Under the pieces are notes generated by a model, which did no database searches, was not told the origin of the DNA, and saw only the letters and a list, made by a program, of their open reading frames with translations. From Lentilactobacillus raoultii (GTDB lineage: Bacteria > Bacillota > Bacilli > Lactobacillales > Lactobacillaceae), in contig NZ_LS422981.1 in assembly GCF_900411375.1 (NCBI RefSeq), positions 51,437 to 115,436 on the forward strand: 64,000 nucleotides of DNA. The letters run 5' to 3'. Within the stretch, counting starts at the first letter, position 1, and each line of letters opens with the position of its first letter. The translations under genes and the position numbers were made by a program. Of this stretch, positions 43,889 through 53,831 are shown piece after piece.

Positions 43889-44242
43889 TCATACAGCCTG
43901 CTTAGTAAGATCTTTTACATCAACGTTACTGTCTAAGATCCCACTATCGCCCGATAAGACCAGTTGATTCTTTTTGACATCCAACTTCATATGATCGTTT
44001 AGATAAGCACCGGAGTAACCTTTATACTGCCAATTCCCGATAGTTGTCGACAAGGTAGCGTCATAATCAGGCGTTTCAGCACCTGGGTCCACCGCGATGA
44101 CATCAAAGCTGATTTCCAGTGAGCAAATGCCAACCTTGGAAAACGGCCCCACACCATCGTCCAGGCTTAGAAGGGTCCGCCGATTGTCGGGCAGCTGCCG
44201 ATTCAACTTTTCAAGTGCTCGTTCTGTGATTGTTAATTTCAT
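43889..44242 (-). CDS. HesB/YneR-like iron-sulfur biosynthesis family protein
   Basis: About 117 residues resembling the FeS_biosyn (HesB/IscA-like, YneR) fold common in lactobacilli: KLTITERALEKLNRQL ... LLSLDDGVGPFSKVGICSLEISFDVIAVD ... GNWQYKGYSGAYLNDHMKLDV. Only one Cys is kept (GICSLE), so the three-Cys ligand set of true IscA is absent and a scaffold role is doubtful. The start is MKLTITE, eight bases after GGAGG. Monocistronic. Confidence 0.75.
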   Translation of the reverse strand: MKLTITERALEKLNRQLPDNRRTLLSLDDGVGPFSKVGICSLEISFDVIAVDPGAETPDYDATLSTTIGNWQYKGYSGAYLNDHMKLDVKKNQLVLSGDSGILDSNVDVKDLTKQAV

Positions 44243-44400
44243 GATCAAGGCCTCCAATAAACTTTATCATACTCGACAATCACACTTTGTCAATCTAATT
44301 GTATACAATTAAAGTAGCTGGCCGAGCTGGTTGCTAACGTTGACTGTTACGACTTTGTTCCGGCTGTTGACCGTGATAACATTAGGAAGAGGTGATTCAA

Positions 44401-45360
44401 ATGACAAATGAAGGAAAAATGACAACTATCGCGATTCATGCTTATGGCGATGAAAACCAACTGGTTCAACAATCGTTGGCGATCCCAACAATTAAGGACA
44501 ACCAACTCTTAGTCAAAGTTCAAAGTATCGGTGTCAATCCCATTGACTGGAAAACCAGAAAGGGCTTGCGTCAAAGCCGCTACCCTTTTAATTTTCCAAT
44601 CGTTCTGGGTCAGGAAATGGCGGGCACCGTTGTGAAAGTCGGCCAAAACGTCACCGATTTTAAAGTGGATGATGAAGTCATTGGCTACGGAACGCCAAGT
44701 AATCGAGGGACATACGCTGAATATTACGCCATCGATGCCGACCAAGCTGCCATCAAACCAGCCGACCTTTCCTTTGAGGAATCAGCTGGCCTTGGGTTAG
44801 CCGGCACCACTGCCTGGGAAGCTTTATTTGATGCCGGTCAATTAAAGGCTCACCAGACTGTCCTAATTCTGGCCGGCTCAGGTGGCGTTGGTTTAATGGC
44901 TATCCAATTGGCCAAGAATGCCGGTGCTCACGTTATTACAACGACCAGTGGGAAAAACATTCCGCTACTTAAACAATTAGGAGCCGATGAGGTGATCGAT
45001 TACACCAAAGACCACTTTTCAACTAAGGTTTCAAACGTCGACCTGGTTTTCGATACCCTTGGCGGTGATAACCAACGGGCCGCCTTCAGAGTGGTTAAAC
45101 CGGGTGGCCGAGTCATTTCAATCGTGGAAACTACTGATCAAGCAGCTACCTTAAGCGACCAGTACGGCGTTTCGTTTGAAAAGATCAACGCTCACCCCGA
45201 CAAAAAAGTCATTTCATCTTTGGCCAAGATGTTCGGTGCCAAAAAGTTAATCGTTCGAGTTGCTGAAGACTTACCATTTACCGTTGAAAACGTCCGGCGC
45301 TTACACCGTGAAAGTGAAGCCGGCCACGTTGTGGGTAAATTGATTATGAATGTTAATTAG
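44401..45360 (+). CDS. NADP-dependent quinone oxidoreductase/zinc-type alcohol dehydrogenase-like protein
   Basis: 319 residues of the MDR superfamily, quinone oxidoreductase branch without structural zinc site. GQEMAGTVVKVGQNVTDFKVDDEVIGYG is the GroES-like signature; the Rossmann motif is LILAGSGGVGLMAIQLAKNAG followed by DEVIDYTKD and VDLVFDTLGG. It reduces quinones or enones with NADPH. The start is at MTNEGKM with AGAGGTG six bases upstream. Monocistronic with a strong terminator. Confidence 0.87.
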   Translation: MTNEGKMTTIAIHAYGDENQLVQQSLAIPTIKDNQLLVKVQSIGVNPIDWKTRKGLRQSRYPFNFPIVLGQEMAGTVVKVGQNVTDFKVDDEVIGYGTPSNRGTYAEYYAIDADQAAIKPADLSFEESAGLGLAGTTAWEALFDAGQLKAHQTVLILAGSGGVGLMAIQLAKNAGAHVITTTSGKNIPLLKQLGADEVIDYTKDHFSTKVSNVDLVFDTLGGDNQRAAFRVVKPGGRVISIVETTDQAATLSDQYGVSFEKINAHPDKKVISSLAKMFGAKKLIVRVAEDLPFTVENVRRLHRESEAGHVVGKLIMNVN

Positions 45361-45366
45361 GTAGAC

Positions 45367-45400
45367 AAAAAGGCCAGCTGATTACTCAGCTGACCTTTTT
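45367..45400. terminator. Terminator of the oxidoreductase gene
   Basis: AAAAAGGCCAGCTGA pairs with TCAGCTGACCTTTTT (one mismatch). The 200 bases after it (to 45600) show nothing else I can support. Confidence 0.85.
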
Positions 45401-45600
45401 AACGGTACCCATGCAACTGCATGAATAGACTTCTTGGACTCCACAATCCGCTGAAGTCAGGCACCACAAATCCGTGCTTAAAATGTGCCCCGTTATCTAA
45501 AAATATCACCTAGTCGCTTGCGCGAACAGCATAATGCTGCGTGATCTTTCTCGACTCATCGCATCCTTTAATTATGCCACAAACCATCTCAAAAAACAAC

Positions 45601-46194
45601 CTACTTCTTTTCAGCAACTTTCTTAGTAGTCCTTTTTCTAGTCTTCGTCTTTGCTTGGGCTTTCTTGGTCGTTGTCTTCGATTTGGCTTTAGCTTTCGGC
45701 TTAGCCTTGGCTTTCTTCTCATCGGCTTCTTTTTCTGCTTGAGTCTTCATGTTTTCCTGAACAGCGGCTAAATGATCGGCAACCCAATCATTCATCATTG
45801 GCAGGTATTGCGCCATGTGATCAAGGTAATCATGAGCTGAAGCGACTTCATCAATTCGCAAACCGGAAACATTAACGTATGGCGAACTCATCACAATGTA
45901 TACATTAACCGGTAATCGATCCTCATCCGAAATCATTTTATCAATTCGCTTGATATCTTGTAATGGTAAGTTGATCAGGTTAGTTTCCAACCTGATCACC
46001 ACATCCGTATCACTCACTTGGATTTCGCCGTACCCAAGCTTCCCAAGGTTTAATTGCTCCTCTACATAATCATAAACGGCTGCCATAGTCTCATCGGGAT
46101 GAGCAACCAGTTTTGCCAGAGTCGCTTTAATTGTTTTATGTTCAAGCTTCTCATCCATCACATCTGCAATGAAACTCGTTACATCTCTATCCAA
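45601..46194 (-). CDS. Unknown protein with histone-H1-like lysine/alanine tail
   Basis: 197 residues. The N-terminal 150 residues form a soluble alpha/beta domain (SFIADVMDEKLEHKTIKATLAKLV ... VSDTDVVIRLETNLINLPLQDIKRIDKMISDEDRLPVNVYIVMSSPYVNVSGL). The last 45 are almost only K, A, T, P and R in repeats such as AKPKAKAKSKTTTKKAQAK. Such tails bind DNA, RNA or acidic wall polymers. It is 10 bases behind a four-span membrane protein gene, so they form an operon. I do not recognise the N-terminal family. Confidence 0.7.
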   Translation of the reverse strand: MDRDVTSFIADVMDEKLEHKTIKATLAKLVAHPDETMAAVYDYVEEQLNLGKLGYGEIQVSDTDVVIRLETNLINLPLQDIKRIDKMISDEDRLPVNVYIVMSSPYVNVSGLRIDEVASAHDYLDHMAQYLPMMNDWVADHLAAVQENMKTQAEKEADEKKAKAKPKAKAKSKTTTKKAQAKTKTRKRTTKKVAEKK

Positions 46195-46204
46195 ATTCTT
46201 TCAC

Positions 46205-46684
46205 CTATTTCTTTAATTGTTTGTTTTTATTAAGTTGCTTTGCCAGTATCTCCCGTTGAAAAATACCTCTAAGCTTAAAGGCTAGGATAAACCAATAAAA
46301 ATTAATAATCACGCCAAACGCACTTAGCATCGCCATGATCAGCTTCACAATAATGTTTGCATCGCTCCCCGTAAACATCGTTGTTAACATGCCGACAAAG
46401 CCGACTGTATAAATGGCTACTACGACCGCCATCAAATAATAACTGAGCCTAACTTTTAAATAGGCCAGCAAAATCGTTGCCAGGTAAAAAACGCTTGCCA
46501 AAATTGTCACTCTAACCGCTTCAGAAAGCCTAACTGGTCGATCAAGCCGCATAAATCCCAACGTCATTAGCCAGTTGACTAGTAGAAAAAAGACTAGTGA
46601 AATGATCGCCCAGTAAATAACCTTCTTTTCTTCATTTTTCAAAAATAATCCTCCAATAATTCCAATAAAAAAAGATAAACTCAA
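46205..46684 (-). CDS. Four-span membrane protein, unknown function
   Basis: 159 residues with about four membrane helices (25-45, 58-78, 80-105 and 112-135) and a basic tail (REILAKQLNKNKQLKK). It precedes the lysine-tailed protein gene in one operon. No family recognised. Confidence 0.6.
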   Translation of the reverse strand: MSLSFFIGIIGGLFLKNEEKKVIYWAIISLVFFLLVNWLMTLGFMRLDRPVRLSEAVRVTILASVFYLATILLAYLKVRLSYYLMAVVVAIYTVGFVGMLTTMFTGSDANIIVKLIMAMLSAFGVIINFYWFILAFKLRGIFQREILAKQLNKNKQLKK

Positions 46685-46734
46685 TTAGAATTTATCTTCA
46701 TTCTGACACTTTCAGTTTAACGTATTTATAAGTT

Positions 46735-47745
46735 TTAGAAAAGCATATTCAAAAAATCTTCTTCCGGAATGCCGGTAAAGTATTGATTCAGATCAACATC
46801 TTTCAATGCGTTGGCAACGTCTGAGCGTTCGAATCGAACACCCTTTAATTTATCTGCCAATTCACCAACATCCTTTGGTCCAAAGAAATCTCCGAAGAAG
46901 GTGACGTTTGAGATCTTGCCATCATCAACTTGGAAGCGAGCATCGATCGTCCCGTTCGTAAAGTGTTGACGTTTCTTAACCGTAAACTCAGGTGAATTAC
47001 CATAAACCCAATTCCAGTTATTGTAAACATCGTCAAAAATCTTGTCAATGCCCTTTTTATCTTCATCGGTCAAATGATACTCCCGATCCTTAATTTTCGA
47101 TAAATCATCAACGTGGAAGAGTTCTTTTAGTAGTCGATCACGAAATTCCGGAGTCGTTAGGTCTTGATATTCAGGTGAAAGATACGGCTTCAAATTAGTA
47201 ACCCGGGAACGAACAGATTTAATTCCTTTTGACTTGATTTTATCTTCTGGAACCGTCAGTGCCTTGGGAATCACCGACAGATCAACATCCAGCATTAATG
47301 TCCCGTGGGAGAAAGTCTTGCCATTCTTCGTGTACATGGCATTCCCGGAGAATTTCTTACCATCGACCAGAATATCGTTTCGGCCACTAACTTCCGCAGA
47401 AGTGGCGCCCATGTCATGCAAAGCATCGACGACCGGTTGAACGAAGGACTTAAAGTCACCAAATTCCTCGCTGTCACTGTCAACTACGAAGCTAAAGCAC
47501 AAGTTACCAAGATCCTGATAAACGGCGCCACCACCGGAGAGCCGCCGCGTCACCACGATGCCGTGCTCATCAACGTACTTCTTGTTGATTTCTTCAAGCG
47601 TATTCTGATTTCGGCCGACAATGATACATGGGCCTTCAATATAAAACAGTAACAAAGGTTCATCAAAGTTAATTTCATTCATCAAATACTGTTCGGTTGC
47701 TAAATTGCGGCGAATGTCGTTGGATTTCATGACGTAGTAATACAT
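46735..47745 (-). CDS. lplA: Lipoate-protein ligase A
   Basis: 336 residues. It activates lipoate with ATP and attaches it to E2 or GcvH proteins. The motif VVTRRLSGGGAVYQDLGNLCFSFV is the lipoate-binding loop; GRNDILVDGKKFSGNAMY contains the invariant Lys; the C-terminal accessory domain is present (FTVKKRQHFTNGTIDARFQVDDGKI). No ribosome binding site problem is seen at ATG 47745. A cre-like site lies about 55 bases upstream. Monocistronic. Confidence 0.92.
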   Translation of the reverse strand: MYYYVMKSNDIRRNLATEQYLMNEINFDEPLLLFYIEGPCIIVGRNQNTLEEINKKYVDEHGIVVTRRLSGGGAVYQDLGNLCFSFVVDSDSEEFGDFKSFVQPVVDALHDMGATSAEVSGRNDILVDGKKFSGNAMYTKNGKTFSHGTLMLDVDLSVIPKALTVPEDKIKSKGIKSVRSRVTNLKPYLSPEYQDLTTPEFRDRLLKELFHVDDLSKIKDREYHLTDEDKKGIDKIFDDVYNNWNWVYGNSPEFTVKKRQHFTNGTIDARFQVDDGKISNVTFFGDFFGPKDVGELADKLKGVRFERSDVANALKDVDLNQYFTGIPEEDFLNMLF

Positions 47746-47799
47746 AACAAGAATAACCCCTTTTCATTTATACTTTCACAAGACAATGGTAGCACCTCA

Positions 47800-47813
47800 C
47801 GTAAGCGATTACA
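47800..47813 (-). promoter_or_regulatory. cre-like site upstream of lplA
   Basis: TGTAATCGCTTACG on the minus strand fits the catabolite-responsive element core, 55 bases before the lplA start codon. Confidence 0.5.
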
Positions 47814-48018
47814 ATCACAAACTGTCTTTCACTGATTCCTTAGTAAAAAGACCATTTTCAGCAGTTTTTGACGTCAATTGTGAATTATTTATTTTGAGCC
47901 GTTAATTCCAAATCTTCTTTTCCGGCGTCCAATCGCTGGGTTACGCACACTGTTGATTACAACCAGCGCCAATAATGTTATAGTTAAGGTAAGAACAAAT
48001 CGATGACGGGGTGATCAC

Positions 48019-48489
48019 ATGGAAGACCAAAATTATAAAAACATCCTTGTACCAGTTGACGGTTCAGCCGTCACCAATTCAGTATTAAACCGAGCAATTT
48101 CCGTTGCACTAGCTAATCATGCACACTTAGACATCTTAAACATTTTGGAAGTCAACCAATTTAATCAAACTTATGGAAGTGCCGTAAGTGGTGACGTTGT
48201 TTTCAAATTAACTGAAAATACAGAAGATAAACTGAAAGAAATGAAACAGAAAGCTTTGGATGCCGGCGTTAAAGATGTTAACATCCACATTCGGTTTGGT
48301 AATCCCAAGCCAATCATTGCGCGAGAATTTCCTCATGATCATGATACAGATGTCATTGTGATCGGCTCTACTGGATTAAGCGCGGTTGAGCGATTAATCA
48401 TTGGTTCCGTTACCAGTTACGTAACCCGAACCGCAATTTGCGATGTCTTAATCGTTCGGTCCAAGAACGATCCTAAGCAACCAAAATAA
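48019..48489 (+). CDS. Universal stress protein, UspA family
   Basis: 156 residues. Starts YKNILVPVDGSAVTNSVLNRAI and ends with the nucleotide-binding motif VIGSTGLSAVERLIIGSVTSYVTRTAICDVLIVR (G-x2-G-x9-G-S/T). ATP-binding type Usp, cytoplasmic dimer, usually induced in stress. ATG follows GGGGTG. A promoter with TATAGT -10 lies near 47980. Monocistronic. Confidence 0.9.
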   Translation: MEDQNYKNILVPVDGSAVTNSVLNRAISVALANHAHLDILNILEVNQFNQTYGSAVSGDVVFKLTENTEDKLKEMKQKALDAGVKDVNIHIRFGNPKPIIAREFPHDHDTDVIVIGSTGLSAVERLIIGSVTSYVTRTAICDVLIVRSKNDPKQPK

Positions 48490-48509
48490 CTTTTTAATAT
48501 TAAAAATGC

Positions 48510-48540
48510 AGAAACCGGGCCAATTATCGGTCCGGTTTCT
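48510..48540 (+). terminator. Terminator of the usp gene
   Basis: AGAAACCGGGCC pairs with GGTCCGGTTTCT with one wobble; followed by TTCAG. Confidence 0.8.
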
Positions 48541-48573
48541 TTCAGTCTGAACTAAGCGAGGTATTAGCCAACC

Positions 48574-49482
48574 GTGCAAACCAAATGGACTTTTGAAGCT
48601 CCCGTTCCCCAAATGATGGACGGCCAATCACTGCGTAATCTGCTCCACCAACACTGGTTACTCCCCAAACATCTAATTTTTAGTTTGCGATCCAACAAAC
48701 GCGTATTAGTAAACGGCCATTACTTGCCAGTGAATTTTCCAGTTCATGATGACGATAAAATAGAGATGACATTTTTACCAGCTGATTTTCGCAATCCATT
48801 TCCTAATGTGATACCAGATTCAGCCGCTAACTTGGCAATCCTTTACGAGGATCATAACCTGATTGTCGTTAACAAACGTAGAGGCGACAAAACCCATCCC
48901 AATCAACCGGGAGAAGTTGGCGCTACGATTAACCATCTGGCCGCTTACTTGGCACCCCAAGACACTTTACCTTATATGATTCACCGCTTGGATCAGGAAA
49001 CCAGCGGCGCTATCTTATTTGCGAAAAATCCGGTAGTGGTGCCACCACTGGTTGCCAATTTGGCAGCCAAACGTATTCAGCGAACTTATTTGGCTTGGGT
49101 GACGGGCACCGAAATCCCAGATCAGGGAACCATTAAGTTACCAATCGGCCGAGATCCTCAAGATCAACGCAAACGAAAAGTTAATGGAGTGGCAGCCGTG
49201 CCTGCATTAACGCACTATCAAGCCATTCAAAAATTAGCCGGCGACACGTTGTTAGCCATTCAATTAGCGACTGGCCGGACCCACCAAATTCGGGTACATT
49301 TCGCTGCGATCGGCCACCCACTAGTTGGTGACCCATTGTATGCCCCGGACGACAAACAGCCATTTTTACTACTCCATTCATGGAAAATTATTTTACCATT
49401 GCCCTTCAGCGAAAAAGCAATTACCGTCACTGCCCCATTACCGCCACATTTTACTAATTTTCGATCGTCATTGTTGGGTTAG
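48574..49482 (+). CDS. RluA/RluD-family pseudouridine synthase
   Basis: 302 residues, GTG start. An N-terminal S4-like region (LRNLLHQHWLLPKHLIFSLRSNKRVLVNG) precedes the catalytic domain with MIHRLDQETSGAILFAK (catalytic Asp in HRLDQ), RTYLAWVTG, TGRTHQIRVHFAAIGHPLVGDPLY. It converts uridine to pseudouridine in rRNA or tRNA. Length is normal. It precedes the amidase gene by 91 bases and may share its transcript. Confidence 0.9.
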   Translation: MQTKWTFEAPVPQMMDGQSLRNLLHQHWLLPKHLIFSLRSNKRVLVNGHYLPVNFPVHDDDKIEMTFLPADFRNPFPNVIPDSAANLAILYEDHNLIVVNKRRGDKTHPNQPGEVGATINHLAAYLAPQDTLPYMIHRLDQETSGAILFAKNPVVVPPLVANLAAKRIQRTYLAWVTGTEIPDQGTIKLPIGRDPQDQRKRKVNGVAAVPALTHYQAIQKLAGDTLLAIQLATGRTHQIRVHFAAIGHPLVGDPLYAPDDKQPFLLLHSWKIILPLPFSEKAITVTAPLPPHFTNFRSSLLG

Positions 49483-49573
49483 CAAGTCAATTATCAATCT
49501 CGTTAACTGCAATTGCTCTGTAAGTCCCTTATACTTAGAGGAAAGTATTCAATTCAAGGAGGAGACTCGACTC

Positions 49574-51040
49574 ATGACAAATCACATTTTGGCAACTCAT
49601 TCGGCTACTCAGCTCACAAACCTGATTCGCAATCACCAAGTTTCACGCATTGACCTGGTGAACGACCTATTGACCACAATTAAGCAAGAAAACTCTCAGC
49701 TTAATGCGGTGACTCATCTATGGCCGGAGCGGGCCTTAAAAATGGCAACCGACTTCGAGGACCATGGCCAACCGTTTGCCGGCGTGCCAATTCTTTTAAA
49801 AGGGCTTGGCCAATCGTTTAAGGGTGAAATTGATTCCGGCAGTTCTCATTTACTTCGAGACTACATCGCGCCTAAGACCAATAACTTTGTCAAGAGACTT
49901 TTAGACGCCGGCTTGATCCCAGTTGGTGAAACCAATGCGCCGGAATTTGGTTTTAAAAATGTTACTGATTCAAGTCTGTATGGTAACGCTCATAATCCTT
50001 GGAATCTTGAGTACCAACCAGGTGGTTCTTCTGGCGGTTCCGCTGCGGCAGTCAGTGCTAACTGGTTGCCCATCGCTGCCGGTAACGATGGTGGGGGCTC
50101 CATCCGAATCCCGTCGTCTTTTTCCGGCACGATTGGCTTAAAGCCGACTCGCGGCCGCGTGCCAACCGGTCCAGATGAGTGGCGCGGTTGGCAGGGCGCT
50201 TCGATTAACTTTGCGATTACCAGAAGTATTCAGGATACTGCCAAGCTATTGGACGCTTTAGCCGTTGTCCAAATGGCCGCACCATTTCAAGTCCCACTGC
50301 CAGAACACGATTTTGAAAGTACGTTGAATGAATTATCCAAACAGCCTAAAATTGCTTTTTCAACCCATTCACCCGTCAACACCCCAGTTTCCGATGAAGC
50401 TAAAGCAGCCGTTAAAGAAGCCGTCACTTTTTTGGAAAATCAGGGATATGCAGTGACTGAAGCCCAAGTACCCGTTGACGGTGTTCAACTCATGCAGACC
50501 TATTACACAATGAACGCTGGTGAAACCGCGACGATGTTTGCCAACATGCACCTTGATGATCAGACCATTCACGATAACGTTGAGCCACTAACCTGGGCAC
50601 TCAATGTGGCCGGTAAGACCGTTTCAGCCGTTCAATACAGCCAAGCGTTGGCCTTTTGGGATCAGGTTGCCGCAGCCATGGATCAGTTTACTAATCAATA
50701 CGATCTTTACCTAACTCCGACGACTGCCTATCAGGCGCCCAGAATTGACCAGCAATTGGTTTCCAAGGAAAACATGGCAAAGTTGCTTAATATTAGCTCG
50801 TTTTCGCCAACTGAACGTCTCCAAATTATTTGGGATCAGTGGCTGCCCGCGCTAACCATCTCACCCTTTACTCAACTTGCCAATATCAGTGGTCAGCCGG
50901 CAATTAGCTTACCAACCTACGTTGGCGATAACGGGTTACCAATCGGGATCCAAGTTATGGCTAAAAAGGGACGTGAAGATTTACTATTACAAGTTGGTCA
51001 TCTATTCGAAGAAGCTCAAAAGCTTAAATTCAAAGCATAG
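49574..51040 (+). CDS. Amidase, amidase-signature family
   Basis: 488 residues. The Ser-Ser-Lys catalytic set is visible: Lys in VPILLKGLGQ, Ser in the GGSSGGSAAAVSANWLPIAAGNDGGGSIRIPSS signature. The start is MTNHILAT at 49574 with AGGAGGAG upstream; the longer frame reads back into the pseudouridine synthase gene. It hydrolyses an amide; substrate not predictable (it is not clearly GatA, as no gatC/gatB is adjacent). Confidence 0.87.
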   Translation: MTNHILATHSATQLTNLIRNHQVSRIDLVNDLLTTIKQENSQLNAVTHLWPERALKMATDFEDHGQPFAGVPILLKGLGQSFKGEIDSGSSHLLRDYIAPKTNNFVKRLLDAGLIPVGETNAPEFGFKNVTDSSLYGNAHNPWNLEYQPGGSSGGSAAAVSANWLPIAAGNDGGGSIRIPSSFSGTIGLKPTRGRVPTGPDEWRGWQGASINFAITRSIQDTAKLLDALAVVQMAAPFQVPLPEHDFESTLNELSKQPKIAFSTHSPVNTPVSDEAKAAVKEAVTFLENQGYAVTEAQVPVDGVQLMQTYYTMNAGETATMFANMHLDDQTIHDNVEPLTWALNVAGKTVSAVQYSQALAFWDQVAAAMDQFTNQYDLYLTPTTAYQAPRIDQQLVSKENMAKLLNISSFSPTERLQIIWDQWLPALTISPFTQLANISGQPAISLPTYVGDNGLPIGIQVMAKKGREDLLLQVGHLFEEAQKLKFKA

Positions 51041-51058
51041 AATTTTTTAATAAGTCCA

Positions 51059-51095
51059 CAAAAAGACGGAAAACGCGATGTTTTCCGTCTTTTTT
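51059..51095. terminator. Bidirectional terminator between amidase and phosphoketolase genes
   Basis: AAAAAGACGGAAAAC and GTTTTCCGTCTTTTT pair perfectly around GCGAT. Confidence 0.9.
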
Positions 51096-51123
51096 GGGTT
51101 TTAGTAATTAATAGTTAATTGAA

Positions 51124-53514
51124 TTACTTGTTGAGTGGTTCCCAATTCCATGATGTTACTTCTGGAAGGTCAGTACCAACCTCACGGATGTAACGATTAT
51201 GCTTCTCAACAATGTTGTTCATACGTTGGATGAAGTAGCCACCCTTAACAGCGTATGAAGGAACATTCCGGATAGCATCCGCAGCTAAGTGGAAACGATC
51301 CAATTCGTTCAGAACACGCATGTCAAATGGTGTCGTAATATCACCATTTTCACGATAACCGTGAACGTGAAGGTTGTGGTTGTGACGATCGAAGAAGATA
51401 TCCTTGATCATATCTTCGAAACCATGCCATGCAAAGATGACTGGTTTGTCAGTTGTGAACAAGTTATCGAATTCTTCATCACTTAAGCCACGAGGATCCT
51501 TCTTAGGTGAGTTCAACTTCAAGATGTCAACAACATTGATGAAGCGAATCTTCAAGTCTGGGAATTCTTTATTCAAGATTGAGATAGCAGCCAAGGCTTC
51601 CAAGTTAGGTTCGCTACCAGCGGCAGCAAAGACAACATCAGGTTCTTGACCTTGATCAGTTGATGCCCAGTCAATATAACCGAGACCATTCTTAACCAAG
51701 TTTTGAGCTTCATCCATTGAGTACCACTGACGACGTGGGTGCTTGGATGTCACAATCAAGTTGATCTTTTCGTAAGTTCTGAAGGCAACGTCACCAACAG
51801 CTAATAATTCGTTAGCATCAGCTGGCAAGTATTCACGAATGAACTCAGGCTTCTTTTCAGCCAAATGAGTTAACATCCCTGGATCTTGGTGGGTGTAACC
51901 ATTATGATCTTGTTGGAAAACAGTTGATGTATCAACAAAGTTCAATGATGGGTAATCTTTTCTCCAGTATTGTTCTGAAGCTTTACGCAACCACTTGAAG
52001 TGTTGAGTCAACATTGAATCAACTACTCGTCCGAATGATTCGTAAGTTGCGAAGAAGCCGTGACGACCAGTCAGAATGTAGCCTTCAAGCCAACCTTCTG
52101 CTTGATGTTCTGAAAGTTGTGAATCAATCACCCGGCCATGGTTGGCAAGATCTTCATCATAAGGTTCATGAATGTCTTCCATCCACTGACGCTTGTCGTT
52201 ATCAAGCAAGCTGTAGAGACGGTTAGACTTAGTTTCATCAGGACCGAAGCCACGGAAAGTTGTTGGGTTCAATTGAGCCACAGCATCCAACCACTTGGAC
52301 CATTCGATCATATCCTGACGTTGGTCAACACCACGCTTGTCAAATTTAACTTCGAAGTCACGAACGTTAGGCAGCTTCAATGGTTCCGGCTTGATCCCAC
52401 CGTTTGTAATCGGGTTAACTGACATGCGTCGATCGCCTTTAGGGGCAACTTCACGAATTTCCGGCTTCAAAGTGCCATTTTCGTCAAATAATTCTTCAGG
52501 CTTGTATGACTTCAACCAATCAACTAATTCATCGGCATGTTCCATATCATTTGCGTCAACCGGAATTGGCACTTGGTGAGCACGGAATGAGCCTTCGATT
52601 GGGTTACCGTCAAGATCCTTCTTAGGACCAGTCCAGCCTTTAGGTGAACGGAAGATGATCATTGGCCATACTGGCAATTTAACATTGTCAGGTGTTTCGT
52701 TTTCACGAGCATTCTTTTGAATGGACTTGATCTTTTCAATAACAGTATCCAATGTCTTAGCAAATTCTGCTTCAACTTCTGCATGATCAGTGTCAGCAGT
52801 TGCTTCAACAAAGTGAGCTTCCCAGCCCATTCCCTTGAAGTAATCCTTCAAGTCTTCGTCACTCATTCGTGAAAGAATGGTTGGGTTGGAAATCTTGAAT
52901 CCGTTCATGTTAATGATCGGCAAAACAGCACCGTCAGTAATTGGGTTGATAAACTTGTCTGAGAACCATGATGCAGCCAATGGACCAGTTTCTGATTCAC
53001 CATCACCAATTTCAACAGCAGCGATTACATCCGGGTTATCCAAGATAGCACCGGTACCGTGTGAAAGTGAGTAGCCAAGTTCGCCACCTTCGTGGATTGA
53101 ACCCGGAGTTTCCGGAGCAGCATGGGAAGCCACACCACCTGGGAATGAGAATTGTTTGAATAACTTCTGCATACCCTTTTCATCTTGAGAGATATTCGGA
53201 TAAATATCTGAATAACTGCCATCAAGATATGAGTTGGAAACCATTACTTGGCCACCATGACCTGAACCTTCAATATAGAACATGTTCAAATCATATTTGT
53301 TGATGGCACGGTTCAATTGAGCGTAGATAAAGTTTTGAGAAACAATTGTCCCCCAGTGACCAATCGGCTTGATCTTAACGTCATCTGACTTCAAAGGACG
53401 CTTGAGCAATGGATTGTCACGCAAGTATAACTGACCTACTGAAAGGTAATTAGCGGCACGCCAGTACTTGTCCAGAAGATCCAAATATTCTTTGGAATCG
53501 TAATCTACTGTCAT
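51124..53514 (-). CDS. xfp: Phosphoketolase
   Basis: 796 residues, thiamine diphosphate enzyme cleaving xylulose 5-phosphate (and possibly fructose 6-phosphate) to acetyl phosphate and glyceraldehyde 3-phosphate. Features are [73 protein letters not shown] and [18 protein letters not shown]. It is the key enzyme of the heterofermentative path and the destination of ribulose 5-phosphate made by Gnd. Own promoter and no nearby partner except a GntR gene upstream. Confidence 0.95.
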   Translation of the reverse strand: MTVDYDSKEYLDLLDKYWRAANYLSVGQLYLRDNPLLKRPLKSDDVKIKPIGHWGTIVSQNFIYAQLNRAINKYDLNMFYIEGSGHGGQVMVSNSYLDGSYSDIYPNISQDEKGMQKLFKQFSFPGGVASHAAPETPGSIHEGGELGYSLSHGTGAILDNPDVIAAVEIGDGESETGPLAASWFSDKFINPITDGAVLPIINMNGFKISNPTILSRMSDEDLKDYFKGMGWEAHFVEATADTDHAEVEAEFAKTLDTVIEKIKSIQKNARENETPDNVKLPVWPMIIFRSPKGWTGPKKDLDGNPIEGSFRAHQVPIPVDANDMEHADELVDWLKSYKPEELFDENGTLKPEIREVAPKGDRRMSVNPITNGGIKPEPLKLPNVRDFEVKFDKRGVDQRQDMIEWSKWLDAVAQLNPTTFRGFGPDETKSNRLYSLLDNDKRQWMEDIHEPYDEDLANHGRVIDSQLSEHQAEGWLEGYILTGRHGFFATYESFGRVVDSMLTQHFKWLRKASEQYWRKDYPSLNFVDTSTVFQQDHNGYTHQDPGMLTHLAEKKPEFIREYLPADANELLAVGDVAFRTYEKINLIVTSKHPRRQWYSMDEAQNLVKNGLGYIDWASTDQGQEPDVVFAAAGSEPNLEALAAISILNKEFPDLKIRFINVVDILKLNSPKKDPRGLSDEEFDNLFTTDKPVIFAWHGFEDMIKDIFFDRHNHNLHVHGYRENGDITTPFDMRVLNELDRFHLAADAIRNVPSYAVKGGYFIQRMNNIVEKHNRYIREVGTDLPEVTSWNWEPLNK

Positions 53515-53605
53515 TAATTAACACTCCTTCTAAGATTTAACAACAAAGCTACTGTATAGAATGTTCGTAAAATTCATCAATTAGCCTGATCAATTTACAA
53601 CATTA

Positions 53606-53633
53606 ATACTACACTATTTTTTCTAATAGTCAA
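53606..53633 (-). promoter_or_regulatory. xfp promoter
   Basis: On the minus strand TTGACT (53633-53628) and TAGTAT (53611-53606) are 16 bases apart, giving a leader of about 85 bases. The remaining 53515-53831 gap contains AT-rich sequence and the GntR terminator. Confidence 0.6.
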
Positions 53634-53773
53634 CCTTTTAGCAAATTGATACGGTCCAATTAAAATCGTCTAAAAATCCTATACTTGTCTGCCATTATGA
53701 GTGATTCATCAAAATTAGTCCACTAAAAAGTCAAATTTGTAACAATTTTTTCAAAATTTTTTCCAAAATAAAA

Positions 53774-53799
53774 CACCACCCAATTTTAGTTGGATGATG
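53774..53799 (-). terminator. Terminator of the GntR/HutC-type gene
   Basis: CACCACCCAA (53774-53783) pairs with TTGGATGATG (53790-53799) with wobble; the minus strand continues TTTTATTTT. Confidence 0.7.
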
Positions 53800-53831
53800 T
53801 TGGCTGAACTCACAATAATTTCAATTTGATT

